A DNA stretch of 64,000 bases. It comes from Paulinella micropora. Lineage: Eukaryota > Cercozoa > Imbricatea > Euglyphida > Paulinellidae. Positions within the stretch are counted from its first letter, which is position 1. Every line of letters begins with the position of its first letter. The notes beneath the pieces were generated by a model. That model ran no database searches and was not told the DNA's origin. It was given only the letters and a program-made list of their open reading frames with translations. A program made the translations under genes and the position numbers. The stretch spans positions 72,501 to 136,500 of the forward strand of contig WBZZ01006536.1 of assembly GCA_019918135.1 (NCBI GenBank). The letters run 5' to 3'. Positions 33,653 through 45,592 of this stretch are shown piece by piece.

Positions 33653-33856
33653 AAGACCTTGCGACTTTGGCACCTGGTTTCTTCTATTCCTGCAAGTCGA
33701 GTGGCATATTGGACAAGGAAAAAGCGAAAGAGTGGGATGATACGCTGGGGAGCTCTTTCTCTGCCCCAAAAAGAAACAGAAAGCAAACCTCCTTCCTGCA
33801 ACCTGACGTTCCGGCTCCGAAAAAGAAAGTAAAAAAGGATGGAATTTCCATGCTAT

Positions 33857-33910
<54 letters not shown>

Positions 33911-34000
33911 GTCTATCTGTCTATCTGTCTATCTGTCTACATACATACATAGATGTGAAAAGCACCCCAGCGACTGCGAAGCCTGCAGCTGGTAATACTA

Positions 34001-34069
<69 letters not shown>

Positions 34070-34134
34070 GTCTATCTGTCTACATACATACATAGATGCG
34101 AAAGGCACCCCAGCGACTGCGAAGCCTGCAGCTG
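33653..34134 (+). CDS. Lys-rich exon and two duplicated 39-nt microexons in CTAT introns
   Basis: A coding-looking stretch from about 33690 reads [16 protein letters not shown] and [13 protein letters not shown]. Two 39-nt exon-like segments follow, 33953-33991 and 34096-34134, each bounded by CATACATACATAG and GTAATA. In the one frame without stops they read [14 protein letters not shown] and [14 protein letters not shown]. The intervening 104 bp is almost pure CTAT repeat. Segment length is divisible by three, so repeat copies keep frame. The first donor is uncertain. Confidence 0.4.
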
Positions 34135-34139
34135 GTAAT

Positions 34140-34352
<213 letters not shown>

Positions 34353-34400
34353 ACTACTATATTTACTGTTTACTGTTTACATATTTTTGGATGTTCCAAA

Positions 34401-35300
34401 ACCTCCCCCTAAGCCAGCCAAACCGGTGCAAAAAAGCCTTCGAAAGCACCGCACAAGCCAGCCAACCCAGCCAACCCAGCCAACCCAGCTAACCCTAACC
34501 AAGCCAACCCAGCCAACCCAGCCAACCCTAACCCAGCCAACCCAGCCAAGTTGAACCCAGCCAACCCAGCCAAACCGGTGCAAAAAAAGCCTTCGAAAGC
34601 ATCTCGCAAGCCAGCCAAGCCAGCCAACCCAGCCAACCCTAACCCAGCCAACCCAGCCAACCCAGCCAACCCTAACACAGCCAACCCAGCCAACACTAAC
34701 CCAGCCAACCCAGCCAACCCTAACCCAGCCAACCCTAACCCAGCCAACCCAGCCAACCCTAACCCAGCCAACCCAGCCAACCCTAACCTAGCGAACCCAG
34801 TCAACCCAGCCAACCCTATGGCTAACCCAGCCAACCCAGCCAACCCTAACCCAGCCAACCCAGCCAACCCTAACCCAGCCAATTCCAACCCAGCCAACCC
34901 AGCCAACCCTAATCCAGACGAGCTAAAAGATCATCGCCAAAGCACTGGCGACGACGAGGCGTTGCCGCCCATCCCACCAGGCAAGCTGAGAATCTGGGAA
35001 AGAAAGGGAATCTTCAGATATGAGTCTGGCAAGAAGTGGAGCGATTGGTATACATATTAATAGTAATATGCATGGCATTACATTCATAAATATTAATTTT
35101 AGAAATACATATAATATTTATTGCATGCATGCATACATAGGTTTGAATTACTGATTAGGACATACATACCCATACACAGTGACGCTACAAATCACCTGCT
35201 TACATGCATCAGATAAACTGTGTTATTTTATTTTGAATATGTATTTTATTCAGCTTGCTGCTCAAGTTCACGGGAGACGATGGCAAGCCGCGAGAGGTGT
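34401..35300 (+). CDS. Asn-Pro-Ala repeat exon and short ordered region
   Basis: From about 34391 the frame reads [15 protein letters not shown], breaks by one base in an A-run (about 34430), then runs [22 protein letters not shown]... as NPANPAN repeats to about 34915, and on into [46 protein letters not shown] at 35047 and an AG at 35252 would join it in phase to [15 protein letters not shown] (to about 35297). No family recognised. Same strand as the Lys/Glu-rich exons downstream, so possibly one gene. Confidence 0.45.
34450..34915. repeat. CCAACC/CCCTAACC minisatellite
   Basis: Tandem array of CCCAGCCAA and CCCTAACCCAGCCAA units. The CCCTAA component resembles common telomeric repeats, but the array keeps a coding frame of NPA/NPN codons. 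Confidence 0.85.
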
Positions 35301-35376
35301 GTAATATTGTATGCATCATTGTATCGAAACAATACGTGTGCAGGCTTGTCTTGTTCACTTGCTTTCGTCCCGTTCC

Positions 35377-35405
35377 TCTCTCTATCTATCTACCTACCTA
35401 CCTAC

Positions 35406-35436
<31 letters not shown>

Positions 35437-35441
35437 CCTAC

Positions 35442-35481
<40 letters not shown>

Positions 35482-35482
35482 A

Positions 35483-35528
<46 letters not shown>
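35377..35528. repeat. (CTAT)n/(CTAC)n microsatellite
   Basis: About 150 bp, likely intronic within the plus-strand gene region. A CT/CA compound tract follows at about 35640-35742. Confidence 0.9.
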
Positions 35529-35632
35529 GGGCCTCTGGTGCTCAACGTCCAGCTCACAAAGTACCACTTTTTTCGTTTGGACCCAAGACTTTGGTGGAGA
35601 CCTGCGAGGATGAAAAGGGCCCCGCTCTCTGG

Positions 35633-35688
<56 letters not shown>

Positions 35689-36230
35689 GCGCGCGCGTAC
35701 ACACACACACACACACACAGACACACACACACACACACACACGAACATAAAGAGTATAGTTTTACATTATGACCATGCGTATCATGTGACTAGGATATTA
35801 TTTGTCTTTCCTCCGCAGTGGCGCAAAATGTATGTCAAGCAGATCTTCCGAGGTCTCAAGCTTTCTCCTTATCTCCTTTATTTTGTTCATATTTTACATG
35901 TCCTAGTTCGACTCGCCCCCCCCCCCCCCTATTTCAACTTATAATATTATTTAGGCGCCAAATGGTTCATTTTTGCATTGCGTACCGTCGCAAGCAACAA
36001 TGATGGGGTGGGGGACCACTTGCAGCCTCAGTTGCTGAAACCCTACATGTTCAACTACAAGCACTCTTGCCTTCTAGAGGATTCACCTCATGATTTCAAG
36101 ACTGTCATTTCACCCTTGTTTCGGCCTTACGTCGGGAATCCTACAGTTGCACCGTTGCTGCGCATCTGGAGGAAGCTTGAGTACGTCTTGACAGATGCTG
36201 CCATCGAGAAGCAGCAGTTAAACTAACCTT
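35529..36230 (+). CDS. exon-like segments of unrecognised plus-strand gene
   Basis: Segment about 35529-35640 is coding-like. About 35819-35870 follows a CTCCGCAG acceptor and reads [17 protein letters not shown]. From about 35955 (after ATTATTTAG) a longer frame reads [35 protein letters not shown] and [22 protein letters not shown]. Composition looks globular and real. No domain was recognised and splice phases could not all be reconciled. Confidence 0.4.
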
Positions 36231-36279
36231 TTATTCTATTATCTACCTTCTCTCTCTCTCCCTTCCCCCATGCCTTCAG

Positions 36280-37121
36280 GCCCGCAAGAAGTCCACTGCC
36301 GCTCAATTCGTTCCCCGGTCTTCTGCAAGGCAGAAGAAAAAAGCCGCCGGTCAGCTGCAGCTTGAATCTTATCGATTGCGAGGACTCATGACAATGATTT
36401 CTTGTGTGTGTGTGTGTGTGTGTGTTTTTTTTGTTTTTTTCTGAATAGTCAAGGTGGAAGTAGTGAAGGACGAATCAGATGCAGAGGAAGACGACGAGGA
36501 TCAGGAGTCCGAGGATGAGCCTGTCAAGCCGACCAAGCCGACCAAGCCGACCAAGCTGACGCCCAACAACAAGAGCAATAATAACAAGACAAACACCCCA
36601 AAGAGTAAGTTCGAATTCATTTCTTTGTGTTTCACATGTACAAAGTTTTTATGTGTTTACTGCACTCAGCAGCATCGAGCACAAGCGAGGACGGCGCATC
36701 AAAGGTCATATGTTTAATCTTTTGTTCTGTTTCGCACCCCTTCCTATTACCCTTCTGTATTGTGTTGTAGGATGGTCAGTCATCAGGAGAGCAGCAGCGT
36801 TTGGTACAAGACTTGTTGAACATGCTGGATAAGCAGGCAGAAAATATAGAGAAGTTGATGACCTTGCAAAAAGAAGAAAAAGAGACAAAAACAGAAAACG
36901 AAAAGGGAGAAGAGAAAAAGGAGAAAAACAACAAAAAGGGAGGCAAGGGGAAAAAGAAGAAAGGCAAGAAAGGCAAGAAAGAAAAAGAAGAAAGTGATAG
37001 TGACAGTGAGAGTGATGCATCTGAGAGCGAGAGCGAGAGCCAGAGCGAGAGTGAGAGTGAGAGTGAACGTCGCAAAAGAAAAAAAACAAGAGAAGAAGAA
37101 GGAGAAGAAGGAGAAGCTTAA
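36280..37121 (+). CDS. 3' exons: Lys/Glu/Ser-rich nuclear-type protein
   Basis: Exons with compatible phases: about 36280-36350 (ARKKSTAAQFVPRSSARQKKK), 36450-36604 (VKVEVVKDESDAEEDDEDQE, KPTKPTKPT), about 36670-36704 (ASSTSEDGASK) and 36771-37121 (DGQSSGEQQRLVQDLLNMLDKQAENIEKL, then Lys/Glu tracts and SESESESQ). Donors include a canonical GTAAGT at 36605. A short coiled-coil (RLVQDLLNMLDKQAENIEKL) precedes the charged tail. Alternating basic and acidic Ser tracts suggest a nuclear or nucleolar protein that may be phosphorylated. An overlapping frame ends LADMLEHMYERSAALPL, so the true terminus is uncertain. Confidence 0.5.
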
Positions 37122-37756
37122 GAAGAAGTTAGCTGACATGCTGGAACACATGTATGAGCGTTCTGCAGCTCTACCTCTCAGCTGCATCGACAGGTAGTCG
37201 CTCCCGGTCCTGTGTGCTTGTCGCCCGGTGGAAACTCTTATTTTGATTTCGTACTTGCATCTATGGCCCTAGGCAATGGTCGCGGTCGCGGATAAGCGTT
37301 TTCGGTGGTAACAGTATGTATATTGTGGTTTATGCTTGAGGTTTTTATCGCACGGAATGTTTCAAACCGTGCTTTGTGCTTCTAATATTGTAGGTGTACG
37401 CACTTGTAGTAGGGACCGATACAATCGTTTTCTCATATGCTTTTGCAGTCAAATTGAACGCAAGTCTATAGCTAACGTTGGAGTTGTTGTCTCAGTCATC
37501 ATTTCTGATTGCTTACTAAATATCTGCAGTTTTATTTGATTAGCAAGCTTAAAACAGTGATCGGATTCGCTAACCCCCCCCCCCCCCCCAGTTTTTGTTT
37601 GAGGCAGTCATCGATGCGCGATAGTGGTCGGTGCGGCTGTTGCAATTTCAGCAATATATTGAGGCGATTATCGATGTTGAGTGTTTCAGCCACGTATCGA
37701 TGATTACCTCAAATAGTCAACGATTTGTCAATCGATTTGCACCTGACACACCTCAA
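37122..37756. other. no gene seen; C-runs
   Basis: Unique sequence between the plus-strand gene and the right TIR, with a C-run at about 37576-37590 and several ATCGAT sites. Confidence 0.45.
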
Positions 37757-38150
37757 CCCCCCCCCCCCCCTCCCGCCTGTGCCTGGCTTGTCAGCGGACC
37801 TTAAGACACCCCCGCCCCAGGCTGTAAACGAAGAACGAAGCGTGAAATAAAAGGAAAGCAGAGCAAATTGTATTAATGCTGTTACCAGCAAAATATGCAT
37901 AAAACTAGCGTGGGAGTGTGATAAAAAATGATAGAAAAATATGCTTTTAGATCGGTTCCAGCCCAAGTCCAGCCAGCTCCGGAGATGAAGTCAAACAGCT
38001 TTCTCATTAATAAAAACATAATTTATTATCACTTTAATACATTCTAGAACAAGGGGATCGATTTCCCATCATTTCCTGATGTTTTGAAAAAAATACGTCC
38101 TGACATAGAAAATTTTCGGAAAAAGGGGGATCCCCTAGTTAGTCAATTCA
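37757..38150 (-). repeat. right terminal inverted repeat
   Basis: Inverted counterpart of 25997-26376; inner end is a 14-base C-run, outer end reads TGAATTGACTAACTAGGGG on the minus strand. Confidence 0.9.
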
Positions 38151-39096
38151 TATGTTGTATCCGACGCTTGAGATGTATCCAGGGGAAGAGGTCGACCCGT
38201 CACCCATGACTGGGTGTGTACACTTCTCAGCGTCGGATACTATGGGGTGGTTGGTGAGGACGTCTTGAAGCTGCGGGCCTTTTGTGATCAGACAGTAATA
38301 TTATACATGGGTTAGTTGATCTAAAACTACCCGATGAATGTCCAGCCACAGTGGCCATAAACTTTAAGTCTCCTCCCAACCAAAACGTGAACTTGCGGCG
38401 AGCTGTGGTGGGGTTGGGGTCGCCTTCCGTGTTGTAATAATCTCCCTCCTCCTGCAACTTTCTAAGGTCCTCTCTAAATGTGGTGGAGCTTAATGATTGG
38501 TAGTTATCCCCAGCAGGAGTCAGAGCAAAAGGAAAAATGAAGTCAGTGGTATTGAATTTCCTGCACAGTTGTGTATCTTCAGGTATGACCCGGAGGATAC
38601 ACAGTGTGCTAGTCTTATTCTTGCTGATGGCGCGACCGTCAGCTTGAAGAAGAACATTCACATTCGCCTCTTGCAAGCAGTATGTGCCGCACACCCAGCG
38701 CAGGACTTTACGTGCACAAAGCTTCACTTCCTTGGGCACCTCCTCTGACTGCTGGCATTCGGCAAATGAAGGTTTTACGTCAAACCGCTGCTCAACTTTT
38801 CCCCCAAGTTCCTTCCTAGCTTCTCTGAATTTAGAAAAAGGAAGGTCCTGGTTCAAAAAGCCATGCGATTTCAGTTTGTTTAAAACAGCCTGACTACTAT
38901 TCTCGTCATCTGCAAACAATATGAGTGACATGAGTTGTTTGTATCGGTCGGAGTTTTTACCAACTATGGTGGGCGAGTGTGAATGGAGATCGTAATTTTT
39001 GCAGGCCCACTTGTACCACCGCTTAGTTACGAACTCTACTTCTTCACCTGCCCTATCTGCTAGGTTTGGCAAAAGCATCCTGCATAATCCTAACAT
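38151..39096 (-). pseudogene. transposase-like protein, N-terminal part (interrupted gene)
   Basis: Upstream half of the gene split by the 12-kb element. Blocks: KRWYKWACKN, LRWVCGTYC, VNVLLQADGRAISKN (first conserved Asp), LTPAGDNYQSL, FWLGGDLKFMATVAGHSSG (second Asp in GGDLKF) and NPC followed, after a one-base shift at about 38293, by YYCLITKGPQLQDVL. It continues in frame to SSVGYN at the insertion point. The A/GDG, GGDLKF and Cys-x-x-Cys order matches large transposase-like proteins that also carry the LHxFxR and QGxExxN motifs seen at 25-26 kb. The start codon is not certain; the gene may extend further right. Confidence 0.6.
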
Positions 39097-39565
39097 CCGA
39101 TCTTATGTTTCGTTTTCCTCTCTCCTCTACCTCGCTGTAACTCTTTCTCATTCTAGGAGCATAGGACAGCACAGCCTTGTGTTTATTGGTTTCAAACTCT
39201 ACAAAGTGACTGCCTGCAAGAGGTGAGGTGATATGGCGAGTAATCTTTAGTGATGACGGGTGTGTATGTGTGAAGGGAGAGGAGAAAGAATAGAAAGGTG
39301 TTTTTGTATGTCAGAAATGTCGTTGCTGGAAGAGCACTTTACATTACTCGACCTCTCCGACGTTGTGTAAGGCACGTCCTTGCTTGGCCTAGGGCGCCCC
39401 CGAGCAGGTGTCACTGGTGTTGGCACCTATCAACCAAAAATGGGTACAAGCAAGCACGTTAGGTGACACTGTACCAGAAAAAAACTGCTGAAAAAGAAGC
39501 AGTATCTGCGGAAAACAATGAATAAATGCAAACAAAACGCATAAAGGACATACATAAACCTGTAG
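39097..39565. other. no gene seen
   Basis: Unique sequence between the transposase-like N-terminal part and the three-exon small gene. Confidence 0.4.
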
Positions 39566-40159
39566 CTACGAAATGGATTGAAAACTGACAGTGATAGTGG
39601 CATCCAGCTTGACTTTGTCACTAGCCGCCACGATGGCGACAGATGGTCCTCGTTGCTGTAGCTCCAAGTCCACACCCTTGGCTTCCAGTTCCGCAACTGT
39701 AGGGGAGAAAAAAGAACAGACACATACAATATGCATTGCAGCTGTTACATGCAAGAAAAATAGATCACACAGAACACACACACACTCTACTCCCACACAG
39801 TTCCAACATACAAACAGAAACAGAAACACACACAAAACAGATGGAAACAGCATGCAGGCACTCACCTAATTGTCTCTGAGCATTTCTGGAGGCAGTCTCA
39901 ATCATTGTCCTACATAACAGGCACAGAAAATATGATGTATGTATACTAAACAAACGAAAACAAGCACTAAAATTCGAAGAAATTGGTGTTAAGAAAAAGG
40001 GGCTTACTGCTGTTCTCGGTGTGCTCCTTTTGCAGCGGATAGAGATTGTTGCTTGGCAAGCAGCGCTCTACCCGCTGCTGTCTTTTTTTCTTCATGTTTT
40101 CGTAGGTAGGATGGCTTGATAGAAGCCTTCTGGTTCAAACTTGTTTTTTTTTTCGCCAT
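39566..40159 (-). CDS. small three-exon protein, 108 residues
   Basis: Exons 40159-40008, 39909-39866 and 39696-39566. Donors GTAAGC and GTGAGT, acceptors ATGTAG and CTACAG; lengths 152, 44 and 131 nt give an exact 109-codon frame including the stop. The protein starts MAKKKTSLNQKASIKPSYLR, has a basic, probably helical N-terminal half (KHEEKKTAAGRALLAKQQSL), a middle segment TMIETASRNAQRQL and a C-terminal part VAELEAKGVDLELQQRGPSV...ATITVSFQSIS. It has no stop, shift or repeat inside, unlike its neighbours, so it is a good candidate for a live host gene. Family not recognised. An overlapping frame from about 40277 is ignored because it cannot be spliced on. Confidence 0.7.
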
Positions 40160-40769
40160 CGATTTTCGCCAAGTCAAAATGTATTGCCGGTTTTTCCGCT
40201 ACGGATGGCATTTTTGTGTTGTGAAATGCCGAGTATGCTAACGGGCCCGCGGCACCAGTTTCATGTCGGAGGTCCATGTGTTCGCAGCGAGTGTTTGTTC
40301 AAACCACGTTGTTTCAAGCAAAAGCAAGCATGATACAAGTGTTTTCGTCAGAAAACTTGGTCTTCACTGTATTTGAAATCCTTATTGTCGACTTCAATTT
40401 TCACATTTCACGACATAGCAAGTATGTATTTTTTAACTGAAAAATGCTGTTTGCATGATGCACTCTGCACTCATTTTTACGCACAAGTGCACAAATGAAT
40501 TCAAATGTTATGTTGAGCAATACTGCCAGAGGGCTTTTGCAGAGAAGTACGGTATAAAACAACAACTAGGAAAACATAGGTCGAAAGCTAGTTTGTCAAG
40601 ATTCAGAACATACCCCCAGATCACAGCAATAGCTTATATGAACTGAAAAACGTAATACAAAGTGCAGACCATTCCCACTAAAAACATTGAATTCTGCGCA
40701 GACAGCACCTCAAAATCTTGAATATTGAATGAGATTACTCGCTGCGAAATTTTTAATGATTCTACCGAC
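40160..40769. other. no gene seen
   Basis: AT-rich unique sequence; probably the promoter region of the three-exon gene on one side. Confidence 0.4.
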
Positions 40770-41220
40770 TGTTGGAACTAATAATTAATTAATAGTTATG
40801 GACCGGCCGTATCGGAGTAACGGTGTCGTTAGAGCCATTACTTATGATCCGGCCAGTCAAGTTACGTGGCGCGTCTGTTGGCGCCTTTTCTCATTAAAGT
40901 TGTTGTAGTATGTTGAGAGTGTAGTTACTATCATAGATTGCTTTATTAATAACAGTAGTCTAACAGTTATCGAGCCTTGATTAGCGAACTCTGCGCCAAC
41001 AGCTTTAATCAGTTGCACTTAGTCTGAAAGGAGAGGCATTAGGCCTTCAACAGAAAAGTGCAAGGATCGACGTGCTGCAGGCAGTCGACATCATTCCGTG
41101 GGTAGGCAGAAGGCACCCACCGCAAACGTGTCTATCGGCTAGACAGCATAGCATAGACGCATCAACTCATTTCATCCCTAATAACTACTCCTCCATTTCT
41201 ACTTAATTGTAGGAATTTTA
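40770..41220 (+). repeat. 5' LTR of Copia 3 (right border approximate)
   Basis: The first 160 bp match 17122-16957 in reverse orientation. A TTGGTAGCTGAG stretch at 41221-41232 resembles an initiator-tRNA primer-binding site and sets the likely LTR end. Confidence 0.6.
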
Positions 41221-41264
41221 TTGGTAGCTGAGTTTAGCTCCTACCTTCCGCACGTTGGTCCAAC

Positions 41265-42936
41265 ATGGCAAACACCATGTTTGGAATGTCGATGAACAGA
41301 GGGTTTAAAGCGGACCCACCGCCATTTAACAGCAGAGACCCAGATTGGGATAATTGGGAATGTGGGTTCCTTGCTGTCCTGGCGATCTATGATCCCTTAG
41401 CGATAGGGGAGCTACCTCCCCACAAACGACACCCTCTGTTTACACAAGCAAAGCTGACAGTTTCTTTCAATCTACCTACTGAACCACCTCTTTCACATTC
41501 CGGAGATAGCGAGGACGAGAGTCAGGACAGGACAGAGAGTAAGAAACCTACAGCTGCTGTAAAGAAAGAACCTACTAGCTCTTCCTCCAGTTCTGCCTTA
41601 CCTGTCAAAAAGGAACAAGACGTTAGAACTAGTTCTGCTGTTTGCCTGATCCTTATTCTTCCCCAGAAACTGTGGAGCATAAAGAGCCTGAGGAGAGTTC
41701 GGTCCCTATACTAACTACCGCATCTAGACCAAACCCCCTTATTGCATCTTTTGCTACAACTAAGTACTACCAGCAGGTTGAAGAAAGAGATAGACTGAAA
41801 CATAACCGATTTATCTTTGCTCTCTTAATTCAGTCCTGCTCTGAGGACAAGGAAGCTATGTCTGTGATCAGAACAGCGGGGTCAGATGGAGTCGAATGTT
41901 TCATGGCACTGAGGAAGAGATACGGAGGTCTTGATCTTGTTAAATGGAAAGAAAGACAAGACTTCCTTGACCTTTCTTACCCCAAAAAGGTTCAAGACGT
42001 AAGACCCTGGTTGACTCTCTTTCACAGCAATATTGCTGATCAAGAGTCAATTATGAAAGTCCCATACCCAGAACTCGTAAAGATAGAAATGGTCATGAAA
42101 AAGATCGAACACCTGACAGAGTTCGACAGTTTTCGCAACAAGGTCACCAGCCTCCTTCCGGAGGAACGACCGGGTTGGGAATCCTTTGTAAAAGTAATTG
42201 AACAGGTTGCTCAAACAGAGGAATCCAAAAACAAAATGAAGAAACTTTACTCGTCAGGGGCGGTTTCCGTTCCCTTTCGTCTAAAACTTCATCTGGTGTG
42301 GGAACCAAAAGCGACCCCATAACAGTCAACCTTATGGGAAATCAAGCTGGTAAAGTACCCCAAGGTTGCTACAACTGTCATGGGGATCATCAAATCAAGA
42401 TTTGCATTGTCCCCTGTAATCTTCCCGAGTGCCCTCGAGACGGACATGTCCAGGTGAATTGCCCCATAAGGAAGAATGCAGCAAGAATAGTCAACTTAGC
42501 AAAAGGAGTAGGAGAGCTGAGTCTGACTAGAACAGATAAGAATAAGGAGGGCAGTAAAGGGAAGAGAAAGATGAGGCGACAGAAGAAAGAGGTAGGGAAG
42601 GAGAAAAGGAAGTTGAAATCATCTGATTTCATCAAGCAGAAAACAGCAAAGACAAAGACGATTAGTCTGAACGCAGGAGGTTCTGACTCCTCTTCTTCTG
42701 GTATTTCTGAAGAAGAAGAAGAAGAGGAGTCCGAAGCTCATGATTCAGATGAAGAGTCTAGTACTCATGATGAGGATGGAGGTGAGGAGGGAGTAGGGGA
42801 AATAGGGTACATCAATCACATGTTAAGTATAAATATGATGAAGAGAGAGGAGACGGACGAAGAAGAACCAAATCCCTCACTCAACAACACCCCACCCACT
42901 TCCTCTTTTGAACAACAACCACCTCCTGCATTGTGA
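41265..42936 (+). pseudogene. gag: Copia 3 gag with unusual zinc cluster
   Basis: Three frames joined by shifts near 41650-41710 and 42300: MANTMFGMSMNRGFKADPPPF...; then a helical gag region with MALRKRYGGLDLVKWKERQDFL, SYPKKVQDVRPWL and YPELVKIEMVMKKI; then a zinc region CYNCHGDHQIKIC...CNLPECPRDGHVQVNC and an acidic tail. The same gag and a similar Cys array occur in Copia 2 (60974-60245). Gag packages element RNA. The Cys spacing is longer than the standard CCHC knuckle. Confidence 0.75.
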
Positions 42937-43520
42937 GGACCGCTGGGTCCGGCCAAGAAAGTAGTTTGTGGGCTGAGACTTCTCCCAAGCCAGCGACTAC
43001 TTTATTTCTCCACCGCTCGTCCGCATCGTCCCCCAGCTCAGCAAACTACAAGTGGTTGCCATCCTGTATAGCATTAGTCCAGGATGGATGCTCCTTCAAT
43101 TCCTGCAGGGTAGGCTTGGCGATGTCATCGCCTCTGGGGGGCAGGGCACTGGGAAGGAACCTTTCCTTCTCCTCTACCGTACATAAAGCAAACTGCACCG
43201 ACTTTAGTATTACTTTGGTAAGCCTACCACGGGCTGCGGGGACATGTTGTGTAAAAAAAGATATTGGAACATGCGACGCCCTGGCTAGTGGGCCCGCTTC
43301 CGCTGTCCCAACTAATTTTGTACCCTTGTCTTGCGAAGTGCAATTCCTGGTGAAAAAAGAAACAAACCATTGCTTGCTGATGGTGGTTTGAAAGGGGGAT
43401 ATAACTCTCGTCTTAGCACCACCGTCGTCACCATATACAAACGGTGCTTGCAGAAGGAGGCGAACAGTGAAGGATAACAAATCCTCCTGAGTGCTGTCCT
43501 GCTCGAAGAGATTAGCCTAT
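42937..43520 (-). CDS. unrecognised coding-like fragment
   Basis: A minus-strand frame from about 43510 to 43046 reads QEDLLSFTVRLLLQAPFVYGDDGG, DKGTKLVGTAEAGPLARASHVP, RGRLTKVILKSVQFALCTVEEKERFLPS and IAKPTLQELKEHPSW. The VGTAEAGPLA to KVILKS part is weakly similar to the fragment at 23.7 kb. It is globular in composition, but no family is recognised. Probably the downstream part of the exon group at 44.5-45 kb, separated from it by SINE insertions. Confidence 0.35.
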
Positions 43521-43544
43521 GTATGTATGAATGTATGTGTGTGT

Positions 43545-43791
<247 letters not shown>

Positions 43792-44057
43792 GGACACCGT
43801 GATAGCCCAGTGGTCAAGTTCTACCATCTGGGCCCTGTCGCCAGTTCGATTCCCGTCGGTGCCACCAGTATTTTCATTGAACATACCGGTCCGTCTGGAC
43901 CAGTATTTTCATTGAACATACCGGTCCGTCTGGAAGTGTTGGAACTGCCCTTGCGGGGGTGTCATTAGAGCTTATCGTCAATTCTTCGTACTCCCCTCAC
44001 GGGTGAGACGATGGAGGCGCATGTGCAGAAATGCATCAGCCATTGACAGAGAAGCAC

Positions 44058-44058
<1 letters not shown>
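43792..44058 (+). mobile_element. tRNA-derived SINE, copy 2
   Basis: Same head and body as copy 1, ending AGAAGCACT, followed by (ATT)n to 44131. Confidence 0.85.
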
Positions 44059-44130
<72 letters not shown>

Positions 44131-44132
44131 TT

Positions 44133-45060
<928 letters not shown>

Positions 45061-45454
45061 TTCATGACTCTTTTTACAACTTGTTTGCTGCAACTTTGAA
45101 GTCACCGGTTGCAGTCAAATCCATATATTTTTTTATGATTCCTTCACGAAACATTAATAAGGATATTCATACTACAACTTAGTATCGTTTTTATCTCTTA
45201 AATCTCAATGTAGCGTTCTAAATATTTTTTTGTATTCTACCTACCACTCTACTAGGGAGAACCTACATATGCTAATCATTGTGTAATAATTACAGTCGTG
45301 CGGACTTTATTTCAGTTTCATTATTACCTTTGAGTTTGTCAGTTCTGCTATCTATGTGCTGGTCAAAAGTGTCGATCAGTATCGTGGCTTCTAACGGAGT
45401 CTCTCAGCAAACCGGCGTCTAAGGTATTAGGTCCGTGAGTGACTGGGTATTTAC
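45061..45454. other. unique sequence, possibly distal LTR of another subfamily
   Basis: No gene. Continues without a visible border into the LTR sequence at 45455. Confidence 0.35.
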
Positions 45455-45584
45455 CCTAATCAACGAGGGCAGATATACTCACTCGGTCCATTCAGGTGGA
45501 TTGGCATTAGTTTCTGATAGGGGATCTGACCGCATAACCCGGTTAAATACATGGATATATTAGTTACCAATCTATAGCCTAACA
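45455..45584 (-). repeat. proximal half of Copia 2 3' LTR
   Basis: Minus strand starts TGTTAGGCTATAGATTGGTA and matches 61982-61865 at roughly 88 percent; similarity ends near 45455. Confidence 0.75.
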
Positions 45585-45592
45585 CTCCCCCT
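45585..45592 (-). promoter_or_regulatory. polypurine tract of Copia 2
   Basis: AGGGGGAG abutting TGTTAGG, identical in sequence and spacing to that of Copia 1. Confidence 0.85.

Larger units (their letters stand above)
40770..42936 (+). mobile_element. Copia-type element 3, 5' LTR and gag only
   Basis: Starts with the LTR terminus TGTTGGAACTAATAATTAAT and contains a gag, but no protease, integrase or polymerase follows. The LTR is the inverse-orientation relative of the Copia 1 3' LTR. Truncated after gag near 42940. Confidence 0.75.

Noticed and set aside
34409..34906. Gly-Leu-Ala repeat ORF on the minus strand
   Set aside because: Shadow of the Asn-Pro-Ala array on the plus strand, which connects to ordinary coding sequence.
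34450..34915. true telomere or chromosome end
   Set aside because: CCCTAA units are interspersed with CCCAGC units, keep a coding frame and lie inside a transposon-bounded interval.
40092..40277. 61-codon ORF with MDLRHETG start
   Set aside because: Overlaps the first exon of the three-exon gene in another frame and ends before any splice junction that fits.
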